Assembly: GCF_004124315.2 (NCBI RefSeq)
Contig: NZ_CP096889.1
Coordinates: forward strand, 1,037,001 to 1,101,000
DNA: 64,000 nucleotides
Direction of reading: 5' to 3'
DNA from: Bacillus cabrialesii
GTDB lineage: Bacteria; Bacillota; Bacilli; Bacillales; Bacillaceae
Below are positions 25,273 through 34,056 of this stretch, piece by piece. The notes under the pieces were generated by a model. That model saw nothing but the letters and a program-made list of their open reading frames with translations. It was not told the DNA's origin and ran no database searches. Positions within the stretch are counted from its first letter, which is position 1. Every line of letters begins with the position of its first letter. Both the position numbers and the translations under genes were made by a program.

Positions 25273-26454
25273 ATGAAATTGGCTGGGTTATCCCGGGAAA
25301 TTGAAGAAAACTTACATAAAGGATCGTGGATTCGCAAGCTGTTTGATGAAGGCGCAAGGCTGAAGAAAGAGTTCGGGGATGACCAGGTATTTGATTTTTC
25401 ACTCGGGAATCCGATTGTTGAACCGCCTGAAGCTTTTAAGAGAGCATTAATAGAGGAAGCTGAAAAAGGCAATCACGGATACATACAAAACCAAGGGCTT
25501 CCGGAAGCGAGAGAAAAAGTCGCACAATTTCTGGCCTCCCGTTTTGAAGCGGAGTTCTCGGCGGAACGCGTCGTCATGACGGTGGGCGCGGGCGGCGCTT
25601 TGAATGTCGCGTTAAAAAGTATCGTAAATCCGGGTGAAGAGGTGATTATTCTCGCACCTTACTTTGCCGAGTATAAACTGTATATTGAGAACTACGGGGG
25701 AAAGGCTGTGAGCTGCCCGTTGACGTCCCGGTTCGAGATCGACATTGAAGCGGTAAGGCAATCGATCACTCCAAAGACGAAAGGGCTGATCCTCAATACA
25801 CCTCATAACCCGACAGGCACTGTTCTCAGCCAGAAAAATATAGATGATTTAGGCGCCTTATTAAAAGAAATAGAAGAGAAGAGCGGACAAACGATTTACG
25901 TGCTGTTTGATGAACCGTACAGTCAATTAATCTATGATGCAGAATTGGCAAATCCGTTTCAATCGTATCATCGTGTGATTTTGGCGAGCTCATTCAGTAA
26001 GGATCTCGGTATAGCCGGGGAGCGGCTCGGATATATCGGTTTAGACAGCAAGATGCCGGATGCCGGTCTTTTGATCAATGCTTTTGTGTATTGTAATCGA
26101 ACGCTTGGATTTGTAAATGCGCCTGTCATGATGCAGCGGGCAGTGGCAAGGATGGATGATTTAAGAGTAGACGCAAGCGCTTATAAAGAGCGCAGGGATT
26201 TAATCGTCGGCATTTTAAAGGAAGCTGGTTTTGAATTTGAAATGCCGAAGGGCGGTTTCTTCGTTTTTCCGAAATCACCAATAGAAGATGAAGTCGCTTT
26301 TTGCGTGCACGCCGCCCAAAAATACAAATTATTAATCGTGCCGAGCAGCGGTTTTGGAATGAAAGGGCATTTCCGTTTATCCTTCAGTGTGCCGATAGAA
26401 CAGATTAAAAATTCCCGGGATATCTTTGTATCCTTATATAAAGATTTTGCTTAG
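25273..26454 (+). CDS. yhdR: YhdR, class I PLP-dependent aminotransferase
   Basis: 393 residues from the ATG at 25273, which has AAGAAGGGAC just upstream; the ATG at 25234 lacks a ribosome site. Fold-type I landmarks are FDFSLGNPIVEPP, GAGGALN, NTPHNPTG (about 177-184), FDEPYSQLIYD and the PLP lysine in SSFSKDLGIAGERLGY (about 238-253). It resembles aspartate aminotransferases; the true substrate is not known. It is divergent from yhdQ/cueR. Confidence 0.9.
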   Translation: MKLAGLSREIEENLHKGSWIRKLFDEGARLKKEFGDDQVFDFSLGNPIVEPPEAFKRALIEEAEKGNHGYIQNQGLPEAREKVAQFLASRFEAEFSAERVVMTVGAGGALNVALKSIVNPGEEVIILAPYFAEYKLYIENYGGKAVSCPLTSRFEIDIEAVRQSITPKTKGLILNTPHNPTGTVLSQKNIDDLGALLKEIEEKSGQTIYVLFDEPYSQLIYDAELANPFQSYHRVILASSFSKDLGIAGERLGYIGLDSKMPDAGLLINAFVYCNRTLGFVNAPVMMQRAVARMDDLRVDASAYKERRDLIVGILKEAGFEFEMPKGGFFVFPKSPIEDEVAFCVHAAQKYKLLIVPSSGFGMKGHFRLSFSVPIEQIKNSRDIFVSLYKDFA

Positions 26455-26460
26455 GAAATT

Positions 26461-26494
26461 AAAGAAAACGGCTTTGAATGCTGTTTTCTTTTTT
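26461..26494 (+). terminator. Terminator of yhdR
   Basis: AAAGAAAACGGC / GCTGTTTTCTTT stem with one mismatch, followed by seven T. Confidence 0.8.
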
Positions 26495-26605
26495 TATATT
26501 CACGAAATCTCTCCTTTTCCAATCCAAACAGTCTGTTTCGCAATAAAAGTCTAAAAATTAAAAATCATTTTTGGAATGAGTTGTGTTACAATAAAATATA
26601 CAATT

Positions 26606-26741
26606 TATAATCGAACTTTGACTTGGAGGTGGTATGATGGGGCCCTCTGCTTAGGCAACAATACACCGCGTACCTCAATGTTAAGGAAAAATGATTATAT
26701 CAGGAGGTGACTCCTTATCCTTTGATGGGGGATAAGGTTAA
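26606..26741 (+). promoter_or_regulatory. yhdT leader: promoter, 5-codon leader ORF and SD–hairpin–start element
   Basis: A TATAAT (26606-26611) begins the leader. GGAGGTGG at 26625 precedes a tiny frame ATG GGG CCC TCT GCT TAG (26637-26654). Further on AGGAGGTG (26702-26709) is 32 nt from the yhdT ATG. Between them is a perfect 8-bp stem CCTTATCC/GGATAAGG (26713-26720 with 26730-26737). Folding leaves 3 + 4 = 7 nt between ribosome site and start. AGGAG-GTGA-CTCCT (26702-26715) can form a competing GNRA-loop hairpin that covers the ribosome site and overlaps the left arm. Confidence 0.7.
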
Positions 26742-28127
26742 ATGGACGATATTGACAGTCTGATTTTAATTGGTGTGCTCATTGCTTTAACCGCGTTTTT
26801 CGTTGCGAGCGAGTTTGCGATTGTTAGAGTAAGGAGATCCAGAATTGATCAGCTTATAACGGAAGGAAACAAACGGGCGATACTCGCAAAGCGTGTCATT
26901 ACAGATTTGGATGAATATTTATCCGCATCCCAGCTGGGCATTACATTGACATCAATCGGGCTTGGCGTGCTGGGGGAGCCGGCATTTGAACGGCTGCTGC
27001 ATCCTTTGTTTGAACAGCTTGGCCTGCCGGAATCGGTTTCTCATGCGGTCGCTTTTGCGGTCGCGTACGGCTTGATCACGTTCCTGCACGTTGTTGTAGG
27101 CGAGCTGGCCCCGAAAACCGTCGCGATTCAAAAGGCAGAGCAGCTGACCTTGCTGATAGCGGGTCCATTGCGTTTATTCTATTTGCTCCTGTTTCCGTTT
27201 ATTTGGATCCTCAATGGAGCGGCGCGGCTTTTATGCGGCATGTTCGGTTTAAAGCCTGCGTCAGAACATGACGGGTCCCATTCTGAGGAAGAACTCAGAA
27301 TGCTGTTGTCTGAGAGTTTAAAAAACGGAGAGATTAATCCGTCTGAATATAAATATGTAAATAAAATTTTTGAATTTGATAATCGCATTGCCAAAGAAAT
27401 TATGATACCGCGGAAGGAAATGGCCGCTGTGTCAACAGAGATGACGATGGCAGAGATGCTTGAAGTCATGCTGAAGGAAAAATACACGCGCTGGCCTGTC
27501 ACAGATGGGGACAAAGACAGTGTCATCGGTTTGGTCAATACGAAGCATTTGTTTTCTGATTTGCTGTTTATGACAGAAGAGGAACGAATGAAGATGACGA
27601 TCCATCCGTATGTCCGGCCGGTAATCGAAGTGATTGAAACCATCCCGGTTCATGATCTGCTGATTAAAATGCAGCGTGAACGCATTCATATGGCCATATT
27701 GTCTGATGAATACGGAGGAACCTCGGGACTGGTGACGACAGAGGATATTCTTGAGGAAATTGTCGGCGAGATCAGAGATGAATTTGACGAAGATGAACAG
27801 CCGCTGATCCAACAGCTTGGCGATCGCCATTATGTGATGGATGGAAAAGTACGGATCGATCAGGTGAACAGCCTTCTCGGCGCGTCGATTCAAGAAGACG
27901 TCGATACGATCGGCGGGCTGATATTGAAAGAAAACATCGATATTGAAGCTGGTGAATCCATCCGAATCGGTTCTTATACGATAAAGGTGCTGAAGCTGGA
28001 CGGCCGATTAATCAAGCAAATCGATATTAAAGAAGAAGCCGGCAACACCATGGGCACTATGGCGCACCACACGCTGCCGATGCCCGAGCCTGTGATGCTG
28101 AACAGTGCAACCTTGAGCGAGAAATAA
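26742..28127 (+). CDS. yhdT: YhdT, CorC/CNNM-type membrane protein, paralog of MpfA
   Basis: 461 residues with the MpfA layout: DUF21 membrane domain (about 1-195), two CBS domains (about 215-340; YGGTSGLVTTEDILEEIVGEI) and a CorC/HlyC C-terminal domain, then a short unique tail. The N-terminal 80 residues are nearly the same as in MpfA (LIALTAFFVASEFAI, SQLGITLTSIGLGVLGE). A divalent-cation (magnesium or other metal) export role is likely by homology, but unlike MpfA I know of no direct evidence. Confidence 0.92.
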   Translation: MDDIDSLILIGVLIALTAFFVASEFAIVRVRRSRIDQLITEGNKRAILAKRVITDLDEYLSASQLGITLTSIGLGVLGEPAFERLLHPLFEQLGLPESVSHAVAFAVAYGLITFLHVVVGELAPKTVAIQKAEQLTLLIAGPLRLFYLLLFPFIWILNGAARLLCGMFGLKPASEHDGSHSEEELRMLLSESLKNGEINPSEYKYVNKIFEFDNRIAKEIMIPRKEMAAVSTEMTMAEMLEVMLKEKYTRWPVTDGDKDSVIGLVNTKHLFSDLLFMTEEERMKMTIHPYVRPVIEVIETIPVHDLLIKMQRERIHMAILSDEYGGTSGLVTTEDILEEIVGEIRDEFDEDEQPLIQQLGDRHYVMDGKVRIDQVNSLLGASIQEDVDTIGGLILKENIDIEAGESIRIGSYTIKVLKLDGRLIKQIDIKEEAGNTMGTMAHHTLPMPEPVMLNSATLSEK

Positions 28128-28141
28128 GCTCAAGGTTTTTT
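28111..28141. terminator. Terminator yhdT/yhdU
   Basis: CCTTGAGC (28111-28118) pairs with GCTCAAGG (28128-28135) followed by a T-run; the yhdT stop codon is in the loop. Confidence 0.85.
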
Positions 28142-28500
28142 TACGCTGCGATTGTCCAGCCGCACCAAAACGCCAAAAGCGACCCGCAAAGCGTCAGGGC
28201 GATGTACAGGATGCTTACCATTACGCGTTTGGCCAGCAGGAGCTGAACACTTTCAACACTGAAGGTGGAAAAGGTCGTAAAGGCACCGAAAAAACCCGTG
28301 CCGATGATAAGGGAGGCTGAAGCATTTGTAACGTGAAGCCCTGTAAATATTCCGAGTCCGAGAGCTCCGAGTATATTGACTGTTAATATGCCAATGGGCA
28401 GGCTGAGACCTTTTGTTTTGGCTGTGATGACATTGCCAAGCCAGAAGCGCAGCATGGCGCCAAGTCCGCCCGCTATGAAGATACCGGCTAGTGTCATCAT
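28141..28500 (-). CDS. yhdU: Fluc/CrcB fluoride channel subunit (YhdU)
   Basis: 119 residues with four hydrophobic helices. Signatures of the Fluc family are present: GGLGAMLRFWLG near the N-terminus, a conserved Asn in LTVNILGAL, and FGAFTTFSTFSVE (about 75-87) lining the pore. With YhdV it probably forms a heterodimeric dual-topology channel that lets fluoride leave the cell. Start overlaps the yhdV stop by 4 bp (ATGA), so the subunits are translationally coupled. Confidence 0.92.
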   Translation of the reverse strand: MMTLAGIFIAGGLGAMLRFWLGNVITAKTKGLSLPIGILTVNILGALGLGIFTGLHVTNASASLIIGTGFFGAFTTFSTFSVESVQLLLAKRVMVSILYIALTLCGSLLAFWCGWTIAA

Positions 28501-28898
28501 TCAGGCAGCCCCTTTCTTTGCTGGATGCCTGCTATGCGCCGTCCGGCCAAAACGCCAATCAGCGCAAGAACGATTCCCGATATCAATGAGACTGCCATAT
28601 ACAAAACAGCCAGAGAGGATTGTGCCTGCAAAAGCATCACCGTTTCTTTTGAAAACGTGGACATTGTCGTAAAGCCGCCGCAAAAGCCGGTGCCTAATAA
28701 AGCCGACAGCAGAGGCCGTTTTGCCCTGATCATCAAAAATCCGGTCAGAATGCCTAATAGAAGGCTGCCTGCCGCATTTTCCAGCCAGGTTGCTTTTGGG
28801 AACTGATCGGTGTGTATCCACATGTTTAATCCGTATCGGAGACAGGCGCCAAGCGCGCCTCCGATAAAAACCGCGCTATATCTTTTCATGTTCGCCAT
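28497..28898 (-). CDS. yhdV: Fluc/CrcB fluoride channel subunit (YhdV)
   Basis: 133 residues, second member of the pair, with GGALGACLRYGLN, ENAAGSLLLG and FCGGFTTMSTFSKETV (pore Phe/Thr/Ser motif). In species with two Fluc genes both products are needed and sit antiparallel to each other. The start overlaps the end of yhdW by 23 bp. I saw no fluoride riboswitch in the leader of the operon. Confidence 0.92.
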   Translation of the reverse strand: MANMKRYSAVFIGGALGACLRYGLNMWIHTDQFPKATWLENAAGSLLLGILTGFLMIRAKRPLLSALLGTGFCGGFTTMSTFSKETVMLLQAQSSLAVLYMAVSLISGIVLALIGVLAGRRIAGIQQRKGLPE

Positions 28899-29607
28899 CC
28901 TTCATGATGAAATCCGGGTAGTCTGTTACGATGCCGTCCACCCCCATGGCTTGTAATTTTGCAGCTATCTTTTGATTCTTGACAGTCCACGCAAATACTT
29001 TTAAGCCGTTTTTATGGGCGGAAGCGATCATCAGCCGGTTAAGACGTGTGTACTTGATATTGACATAGTTTGCAATCGATTGGCAGGCCTTCAGCTGATT
29101 TCTGGACAGCATGCCAAAATTAGGCCTTGTAATGACCGCTGTCGGAATCGATGGATAAAGCTCGCGGAACCTCTGGACGGAGCGGAACTGAAAGGATTGG
29201 ACAATATTGTTGATAGAAAAAGAAAATTGCCCTAACAGCTGTCCCACCTCTTCTTCAATTCCGACTTGAGATGGATGGCCTTTTAATTCAATTAAAAAGC
29301 CGATTTTTTTATGATACCGCTTGAGCACCGCTTCCAAGGTTGGAATACGCTCTCCCTGAAAAGCGGGGCCGTACCAGCTTCCGGCATCGAGTTTCTGTAA
29401 TTCCTCCAATGTAAAATCCTTAACAAAACCCGATCCGTTTGTTGTTCGGTCAATCCTGTCATCGTGTATTACAACAATTTGCCTGTCTTTTGTAAGCTGG
29501 ACATCCAGTTCGATCATATCTGCACTCATTTTCGCCGCAAGGTCAAATGCGGCCATTGTGTTTTCAGGAGCGTAGCCGGATGCTCCTCGATGGGCAATAG
29601 TGTACAA
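28876..29607 (-). CDS. yhdW: YhdW, glycerophosphodiester phosphodiesterase-family protein
   Basis: 243 residues from a TTG start with GAGGAG upstream. The GDPD barrel motifs are intact: AHRGASGYAPENT (about 5-17), MIELDVQLTKDRQIVVIHDD (Glu and Asp metal ligands and His, about 36-55) and a C-terminal VDGIVTDYPD. It would hydrolyse glycerophosphodiesters to glycerol 3-phosphate and an alcohol. It lacks a signal peptide, so it acts inside the cell. First gene of an apparent yhdW-yhdV-yhdU operon. Confidence 0.92.
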   Translation of the reverse strand: MYTIAHRGASGYAPENTMAAFDLAAKMSADMIELDVQLTKDRQIVVIHDDRIDRTTNGSGFVKDFTLEELQKLDAGSWYGPAFQGERIPTLEAVLKRYHKKIGFLIELKGHPSQVGIEEEVGQLLGQFSFSINNIVQSFQFRSVQRFRELYPSIPTAVITRPNFGMLSRNQLKACQSIANYVNIKYTRLNRLMIASAHKNGLKVFAWTVKNQKIAAKLQAMGVDGIVTDYPDFIMKDGEHEKI

Positions 29608-29840
29608 GCTAAGTCAGCTCCTCGTATGGGCATTTCTGTTATTGTATCAAATCCATATATGCGCCGCGATATAAACTGGTGAATTTTTTCTGCTGTATTG
29701 GAATTGTCCGGGCCGAGGAATGCGTATAACTAAAAAAAGACACTCAGCGCATCAGAACATATTTCGCCATGAAATTAGGCCTTTCGACATGTTCACAAAA
29801 CATTCTGTTCCTTTATAATAGCAAAAAAGGAGGCGAGATC

Positions 29841-29948
29841 ATGGGTAAAGGGAGAATCAGAGTGGAGGAAAGAATTAAAGCCGAAACGGATGCTGAAATG
29901 CAAAAAGCAACTCTCCTTGATCAGACACAAACGAAAAAAAGTAAGTGA
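29841..29948 (+). CDS. yhdX: YhdX, 35-residue hydrophilic microprotein
   Basis: A short frame with an excellent AAGGAGG ribosome site 6-7 nt upstream and a terminator 45 bp downstream. The product begins MGKGRIRVEERIKAETDAEM and is charged and probably helical. It matches the small B. subtilis gene yhdX in position and size. No function is known. Confidence 0.85.
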   Translation: MGKGRIRVEERIKAETDAEMQKATLLDQTQTKKSK

Positions 29949-29992
29949 CTGTCCCTATTGAATCTGGCTGATTAAATGAATTGAAAAATGGG

Positions 29993-30016
29993 CCCCGGCA
30001 AAACGCCGGGGTTTTG
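29993..30016 (+). terminator. Terminator of yhdX
   Basis: CCCCGGC/GCCGGGG stem with an AAAAC-type loop and a short T-run. Confidence 0.85.
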
Positions 30017-30099
30017 TGCTGTAAAAAGACATTTAGAAGAGCATCGTAACGAATCTTTTAGTATAATAAACATTCGATTGGGATAGAAGGGAGACTATC

Positions 30100-31215
30100 A
30101 TGCCAGATTATTTGCAGCAATATTTCACGCTTGATAAAATCATACAAATCGGCATCAGCCTGGCGATTTTGCTGGTGTTTCTTATACTCAGAAAACTGTT
30201 TACAAGATATTTCTTTCAGTTGCTTTTTAATTTGACAAACCGGCCGAAAACCGAAATTTTCAAACAGGTGGTTTTAGCGTTTGACAAGCCGGCCAGATGG
30301 TTTTTTGTTGCCTTGGGACTGTTTTTAGCGATCCGGTATTCACCGTTTTTAGACGCGCAAATGCCGCTCATCAGCAAAATATACCGCTCGCTGATTGTAG
30401 CACTTTTGTGCTGGGGACTTTGTAATTTGACCGCAGCGTCTTCGTTTATCTTCCATAAGGTGAATCAGCGCTTCGAGCTGGACATGGATGATATTCTGGC
30501 GCCGTTTTTATCCAAATTGCTCCGTTTTGTGATCATTGCGCTCAGTGTCAGCGTGATTGCCCAGGAATTCAATTATGATGTCAATGGATTTGTAGCAGGG
30601 CTTGGCCTTGGCGGACTGGCTTTTGCGCTTGCAGCGAAGGATACCATCAGCAACTTCTTCGGCGGCATCATTATTATCACTGAAAAGCCGTTTACCATCG
30701 GTGACTGGGTGGAGACGTCGATGGTTACCGGATCAGTCGAGGATATTACCTTCAGAAGCACGAGATTCAGAACAGCACAGGGGGCGCTTGTAACGGTGCC
30801 GAACTCTACACTGTCGATGGAAGCGATCACGAACTGGACTAGAATGACCAAACGCCAGATCACGTTTTCCATCCATGTATCCTACGCTACGCCGATTGAG
30901 AACCTTGAACGATCCATTCGTTCTCTCAGAACAATGCTTTTGGAGCATGAGGGCGTTGATCATGAAACAATCATGGTCAACTTTGATACGTTTGCCGACA
31001 GCTACTACAATTTATTTTTCAACTTCTATACAAAAACAACGGTTTGGGCTGAAAACCTCAATATTAGAGAGGACATCAACTATAAAATCATTGAAATCCT
31101 CGGTGCAGAAGGTGTGCAGTTTGCATATCCCGGCCAAATGGTTGTTGTAAAGCAAAAGCACGAAAGCGACCCATTCCAAGTGAATCTCAATAAAGAGGAA
31201 AAGGAACGGGCTTAA
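30100..31215 (+). CDS. yhdY: YhdY, MscS-family mechanosensitive channel
   Basis: 371 residues. Several N-terminal helices (about 15-35, 65-85, 95-115, 135-155) lead to the pore-lining helix VNGFVAGLGLGGLAFALAAKDTISNFFGG (split over about 161-189), with the Gly/Ala packing typical of MscS. The cytoplasmic beta domain follows (GDWVETSMVTGSVEDITFRSTRFR, VPNSTLS). It would open under membrane tension to release osmolytes on hypo-osmotic shock. Single gene with its own terminator. Confidence 0.93.
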   Translation: MPDYLQQYFTLDKIIQIGISLAILLVFLILRKLFTRYFFQLLFNLTNRPKTEIFKQVVLAFDKPARWFFVALGLFLAIRYSPFLDAQMPLISKIYRSLIVALLCWGLCNLTAASSFIFHKVNQRFELDMDDILAPFLSKLLRFVIIALSVSVIAQEFNYDVNGFVAGLGLGGLAFALAAKDTISNFFGGIIIITEKPFTIGDWVETSMVTGSVEDITFRSTRFRTAQGALVTVPNSTLSMEAITNWTRMTKRQITFSIHVSYATPIENLERSIRSLRTMLLEHEGVDHETIMVNFDTFADSYYNLFFNFYTKTTVWAENLNIREDINYKIIEILGAEGVQFAYPGQMVVVKQKHESDPFQVNLNKEEKERA

Positions 31216-31220
31216 GAGGG

Positions 31221-31254
31221 AAAGACTTCGTCTGACAGAGACGGAGTCTTTTTC
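31221..31254 (+). terminator. Terminator of yhdY
   Basis: AAAGACTTCGTCT (31221-31233) pairs with AGACGGAGTCTTT (31239-31251) with one mismatch, followed by T. Confidence 0.85.
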
Positions 31255-31287
31255 GTGGTAAAATAAGAGAAAAAAGGCGGTGTTGAG

Positions 31288-32031
31288 TTGGAAGCATTCA
31301 GCAATATTCTAAATGAAGCGCAGCGAATTGTCGTGCTGACCGGAGCGGGAATGAGCACAGAATCAGGGATTCCCGACTTTCGTTCAGACGGCGGCATTTG
31401 GACGGAGGATGCCTCAAGAATGGAAGCGATGAGCCTTGATTATTTTTTAAGCCATCCGCGTCTGTTTTGGCCTAAATTCAAAGAGTTGTTCCAGATGAAA
31501 ATGAGCGGCAGCTTTGAACCGAATGAAGGGCATTTGCTTTTAGCCGTGCTGGAGAAGCAAGGGAAGCAGGTCGATATTTTTACACAAAACATTGATGGTC
31601 TCCATAAAAAAGCCGGGAGCAGACATGTGTACGAACTTCACGGCTCTATCCAGACAGCAGCTTGTCCGGCATGCGGCGCCCGATATGACCTCCCGCATTT
31701 ACTGGAGCGGGAGGTGCCGGAGTGTACGGCGCGCAGAAAAGATGGTGAGATTTGCGGAACGGTATTAAAAACCGATGTTGTCCTCTTTGGCGATGCCGTC
31801 TTGCACTTTGACACCCTTTATGAAAAGCTGGAGCAAGCAGATCTTTTGTTGGTCATCGGCACGTCTCTAGAAGTCGCTCCGGCTAGATTTGTGCCTGAGG
31901 ACGCAAGCCGGATTCCCGGCATGAAGAAAGTCATCATTAACCTCGAGCCGACGTATTGCGACAGCTTGTTTGACATGGTCATCCATCATAAAATCGGCGA
32001 GTTTGCCCGAGGTTTGGGAATAAAAAAGTGA
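31288..32031 (+). CDS. srtN: SrtN, sirtuin NAD-dependent protein deacetylase
   Basis: 247 residues from a TTG start after AAGGCGGTG. Sirtuin motifs appear in order: GAGMSTESGIPDFRS (about 20-34, NAD binding), TQNIDGLHKKAG (about 98-109), the catalytic His in YELHGS (about 118), a zinc-binding region with CPACGARY and CTARRKDGEIC, and GTSLEVAPA. It removes acetyl groups from lysines, notably acetyl-CoA synthetase in B. subtilis, consuming NAD. Convergent with yheN. Confidence 0.94.
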   Translation: MEAFSNILNEAQRIVVLTGAGMSTESGIPDFRSDGGIWTEDASRMEAMSLDYFLSHPRLFWPKFKELFQMKMSGSFEPNEGHLLLAVLEKQGKQVDIFTQNIDGLHKKAGSRHVYELHGSIQTAACPACGARYDLPHLLEREVPECTARRKDGEICGTVLKTDVVLFGDAVLHFDTLYEKLEQADLLLVIGTSLEVAPARFVPEDASRIPGMKKVIINLEPTYCDSLFDMVIHHKIGEFARGLGIKK

Positions 32032-32058
32032 GGCTGCACGTATGCGCCTCACTTTTTT
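32023..32058. terminator. Bidirectional terminator srtN/yheN
   Basis: AAAAAGTGAGGC (32023-32034) pairs with GCCTCACTTTTTT (32046-32058). The stop codon of srtN lies in the stem. Confidence 0.9.
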
Positions 32059-32906
32059 TATTCGTGAACAGGAACCATTGTGTCCTCTAACACTCCGAAG
32101 GAATAGCCCTTTTCTTTTAGTTTATTGATTAATGCCGGCAGCGCGTTTACTGTAGCGGGAAGATCATGCATGAGAATCACATACGGCCGGCTTGAATGGC
32201 TGTGTTCCATATTCTCAAGCTGCTGTAATACTGCCGTTACGTATTTTGAATTCCGGTATTTCCAATCCATGCTGTCAATCGTCCAATCCCAGTACACGAA
32301 ACCGTCTTTCTCAAGGTTGTGGATTTGTGAAGCGGTCAATGACGGCTTGCTCCCGTATGGCGTTCTGACAAGATCGGTTTTATAGCCTGTAATATCTTGC
32401 AGCGTGTCACGCGCCTCCTGCATTTCTTTTAACGGAGACGTCGGTGTTTGATAGAACAATTTGTTATTATGGGTGACGCCGTGTAAACCGAGTGCGTGGC
32501 CTTCCTTATCCGCTCTTTTCACAGCTTGTTTGAATTCGTTCATCCGCGGTGACAGCATAAAAAATGTCGCTTTTACATCAGCGCTTTTCAGTATGTTGAG
32601 CAAGCGGTTTGTATAGGCTGACGGGCCGTCATCGAAGGTTAAGTAAACCGTTTTATCTCCCATGTTCTGTTCGGTCTGCAGGTGTTTAATCAACAGATCG
32701 GGGGAGTCGTTTTTCAGCTTCAGGCTTTCCTTCTCATTGCGAAGCTGGCCGTTTGTTGTGACAGTGACTTCCTTTGCTTTCGAGGAGCTGTTGGCATAAC
32801 CCAAAATCACCATAAGCAAAAGCAATACACATAAAACTGCTAAACTTGCAAATTTAAAAGCAAGCGAAACTGCAGAAGGAGATGCGTCTCCTCTCGTTTG
32901 TCGCAT
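32058..32906 (-). CDS. yheN: YheN, polysaccharide deacetylase-family protein
   Basis: 282 residues. An N-terminal membrane anchor (about 15-38, FASLAVLCVLLLLMVILGYA) is followed by a NodB homology domain (about 85-270). The metal and catalytic motifs are LTFDDGPSAYTNRLL (Asp pair), LGLHGVTHN (His pair) and RTPYGSKPSL, with a late VILMHD. Such enzymes deacetylate GlcNAc or MurNAc in cell-wall polymers outside the membrane. The precise target of YheN is not known. Confidence 0.91.
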   Translation of the reverse strand: MRQTRGDASPSAVSLAFKFASLAVLCVLLLLMVILGYANSSSKAKEVTVTTNGQLRNEKESLKLKNDSPDLLIKHLQTEQNMGDKTVYLTFDDGPSAYTNRLLNILKSADVKATFFMLSPRMNEFKQAVKRADKEGHALGLHGVTHNNKLFYQTPTSPLKEMQEARDTLQDITGYKTDLVRTPYGSKPSLTASQIHNLEKDGFVYWDWTIDSMDWKYRNSKYVTAVLQQLENMEHSHSSRPYVILMHDLPATVNALPALINKLKEKGYSFGVLEDTMVPVHE

Positions 32907-33190
32907 AACAATCTCTCCATTGGCATAAAATCTCTACATACCGCTGTACAGCAGGCAGCTTGTGAAGATGCCATATGTTTACAACCTATGTATTACCAGT
33001 CAAGTATACAGGAATAAAACTGGAAAGAACATAGAAAATTTGTCGAAATGTCAGATTTTAAGGAAAAAATAATCTCCTTCCAGCTATAGATCTCTTGATC
33101 TTTCTGTTTTTCAGCTGGTCCAATATGGTAGAATAAGTGACAATGACAGCCAGAAAAACATCAGGGAAATCTCGAAAAGGGAGGGCTTTT

Positions 33191-34039
33191 ATGAAGATTT
33201 TAGTCAACGGCCGGCTGATCGAACGCAGCGAAGCATCGATCGATTTGGAGGATCGCGGTTATCAATTTGGTGACGGAATCTATGAGGTTATCAGGGTGTA
33301 CAAAGGGGTATTGTTCGGCTTGCGTGAGCATGCGGAGCGTTTTTTCAGAAGTGCGGCTGAAATCGGAATTTCACTGCCGTTTAGTATAGAAGATCTCGAA
33401 TGGGACCTGCAAAAGCTTGTACAGGAGAATGCGGTCGGTGAGGGAGCGGTGTACATTCAGACAACAAGAGGTGTGGCGCCGCGAAAGCACCAGTATGAAG
33501 CCGGACTTGAGCCGCAGACTACTGCCTATACATTTACTGTGAAAAAACCGGAGCAAGAGCAGGCATACGGAGTGGCAGCTATCACAGATGAGGATCTTCG
33601 TTGGCTGAGATGCGACATTAAAAGTCTGAATTTACTGTATAATGTTATGACGAAGCAAAAAGCCTATGAAGCGGGAGCGTTTGAGGCCATTTTATTAAGA
33701 GACGGCACTGTTACAGAAGGTACATCCTCTAACGTTTATGCTGTTATCAATGGAACGGTGCGAACGCATCCGGCTAATCGGCTCATTCTCAATGGAATTA
33801 CACGGATGAATATTTTAGGGCTGATGAAAAAGAACGGGATCGAGCTTGAAGAGAAGCCTGTCAGTGAAAAAGAGCTGAGACAGGCGGAAGAGATCTTTAT
33901 TTCGTCAACGACGGCAGAGATCATTCCGGTCGTGACGCTCGATGGAGAATCGGTCGGAAGCGGCAAACCCGGGCCGGTGACAAAACAGCTTCAGGCTGCT
34001 TTTCAAGAAAGCGTTCAGCAGGCAGCAAGCATTTCATAA
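33191..34039 (+). CDS. dat: Dat, D-alanine aminotransferase
   Basis: 282 residues from the ATG at 33191, which follows GGGAGGG; the frame upstream to 33137 has no ribosome site. Fold-type IV PLP enzyme: FGDGIYEVIRVYKG (about 30-43), QTTRGVAPR, the PLP lysine in CDIKSLNLLYN (about 145), and EGTSSNVYAV and ILNGITRMNIL, which bind the cofactor phosphate. It interconverts D-amino acids and 2-oxo acids, supplying D-glutamate and linking to D-alanine pools. The 284 bp upstream of it show no gene. Confidence 0.95.
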   Translation: MKILVNGRLIERSEASIDLEDRGYQFGDGIYEVIRVYKGVLFGLREHAERFFRSAAEIGISLPFSIEDLEWDLQKLVQENAVGEGAVYIQTTRGVAPRKHQYEAGLEPQTTAYTFTVKKPEQEQAYGVAAITDEDLRWLRCDIKSLNLLYNVMTKQKAYEAGAFEAILLRDGTVTEGTSSNVYAVINGTVRTHPANRLILNGITRMNILGLMKKNGIELEEKPVSEKELRQAEEIFISSTTAEIIPVVTLDGESVGSGKPGPVTKQLQAAFQESVQQAASIS

Positions 34040-34056
34040 TGAAACATAAAAAAATA

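Noticed and set aside
26620..26741. M-box (magnesium) riboswitch upstream of yhdT
   Set aside because: The conserved M-box core sequence is absent; the leader is better described as a ribosome-site–hairpin element.
28876..29720. Possible fluoride riboswitch upstream of the yhdW–yhdV–yhdU operon
   Set aside because: I found no match to the conserved fluoride-aptamer core in the yhdW leader.
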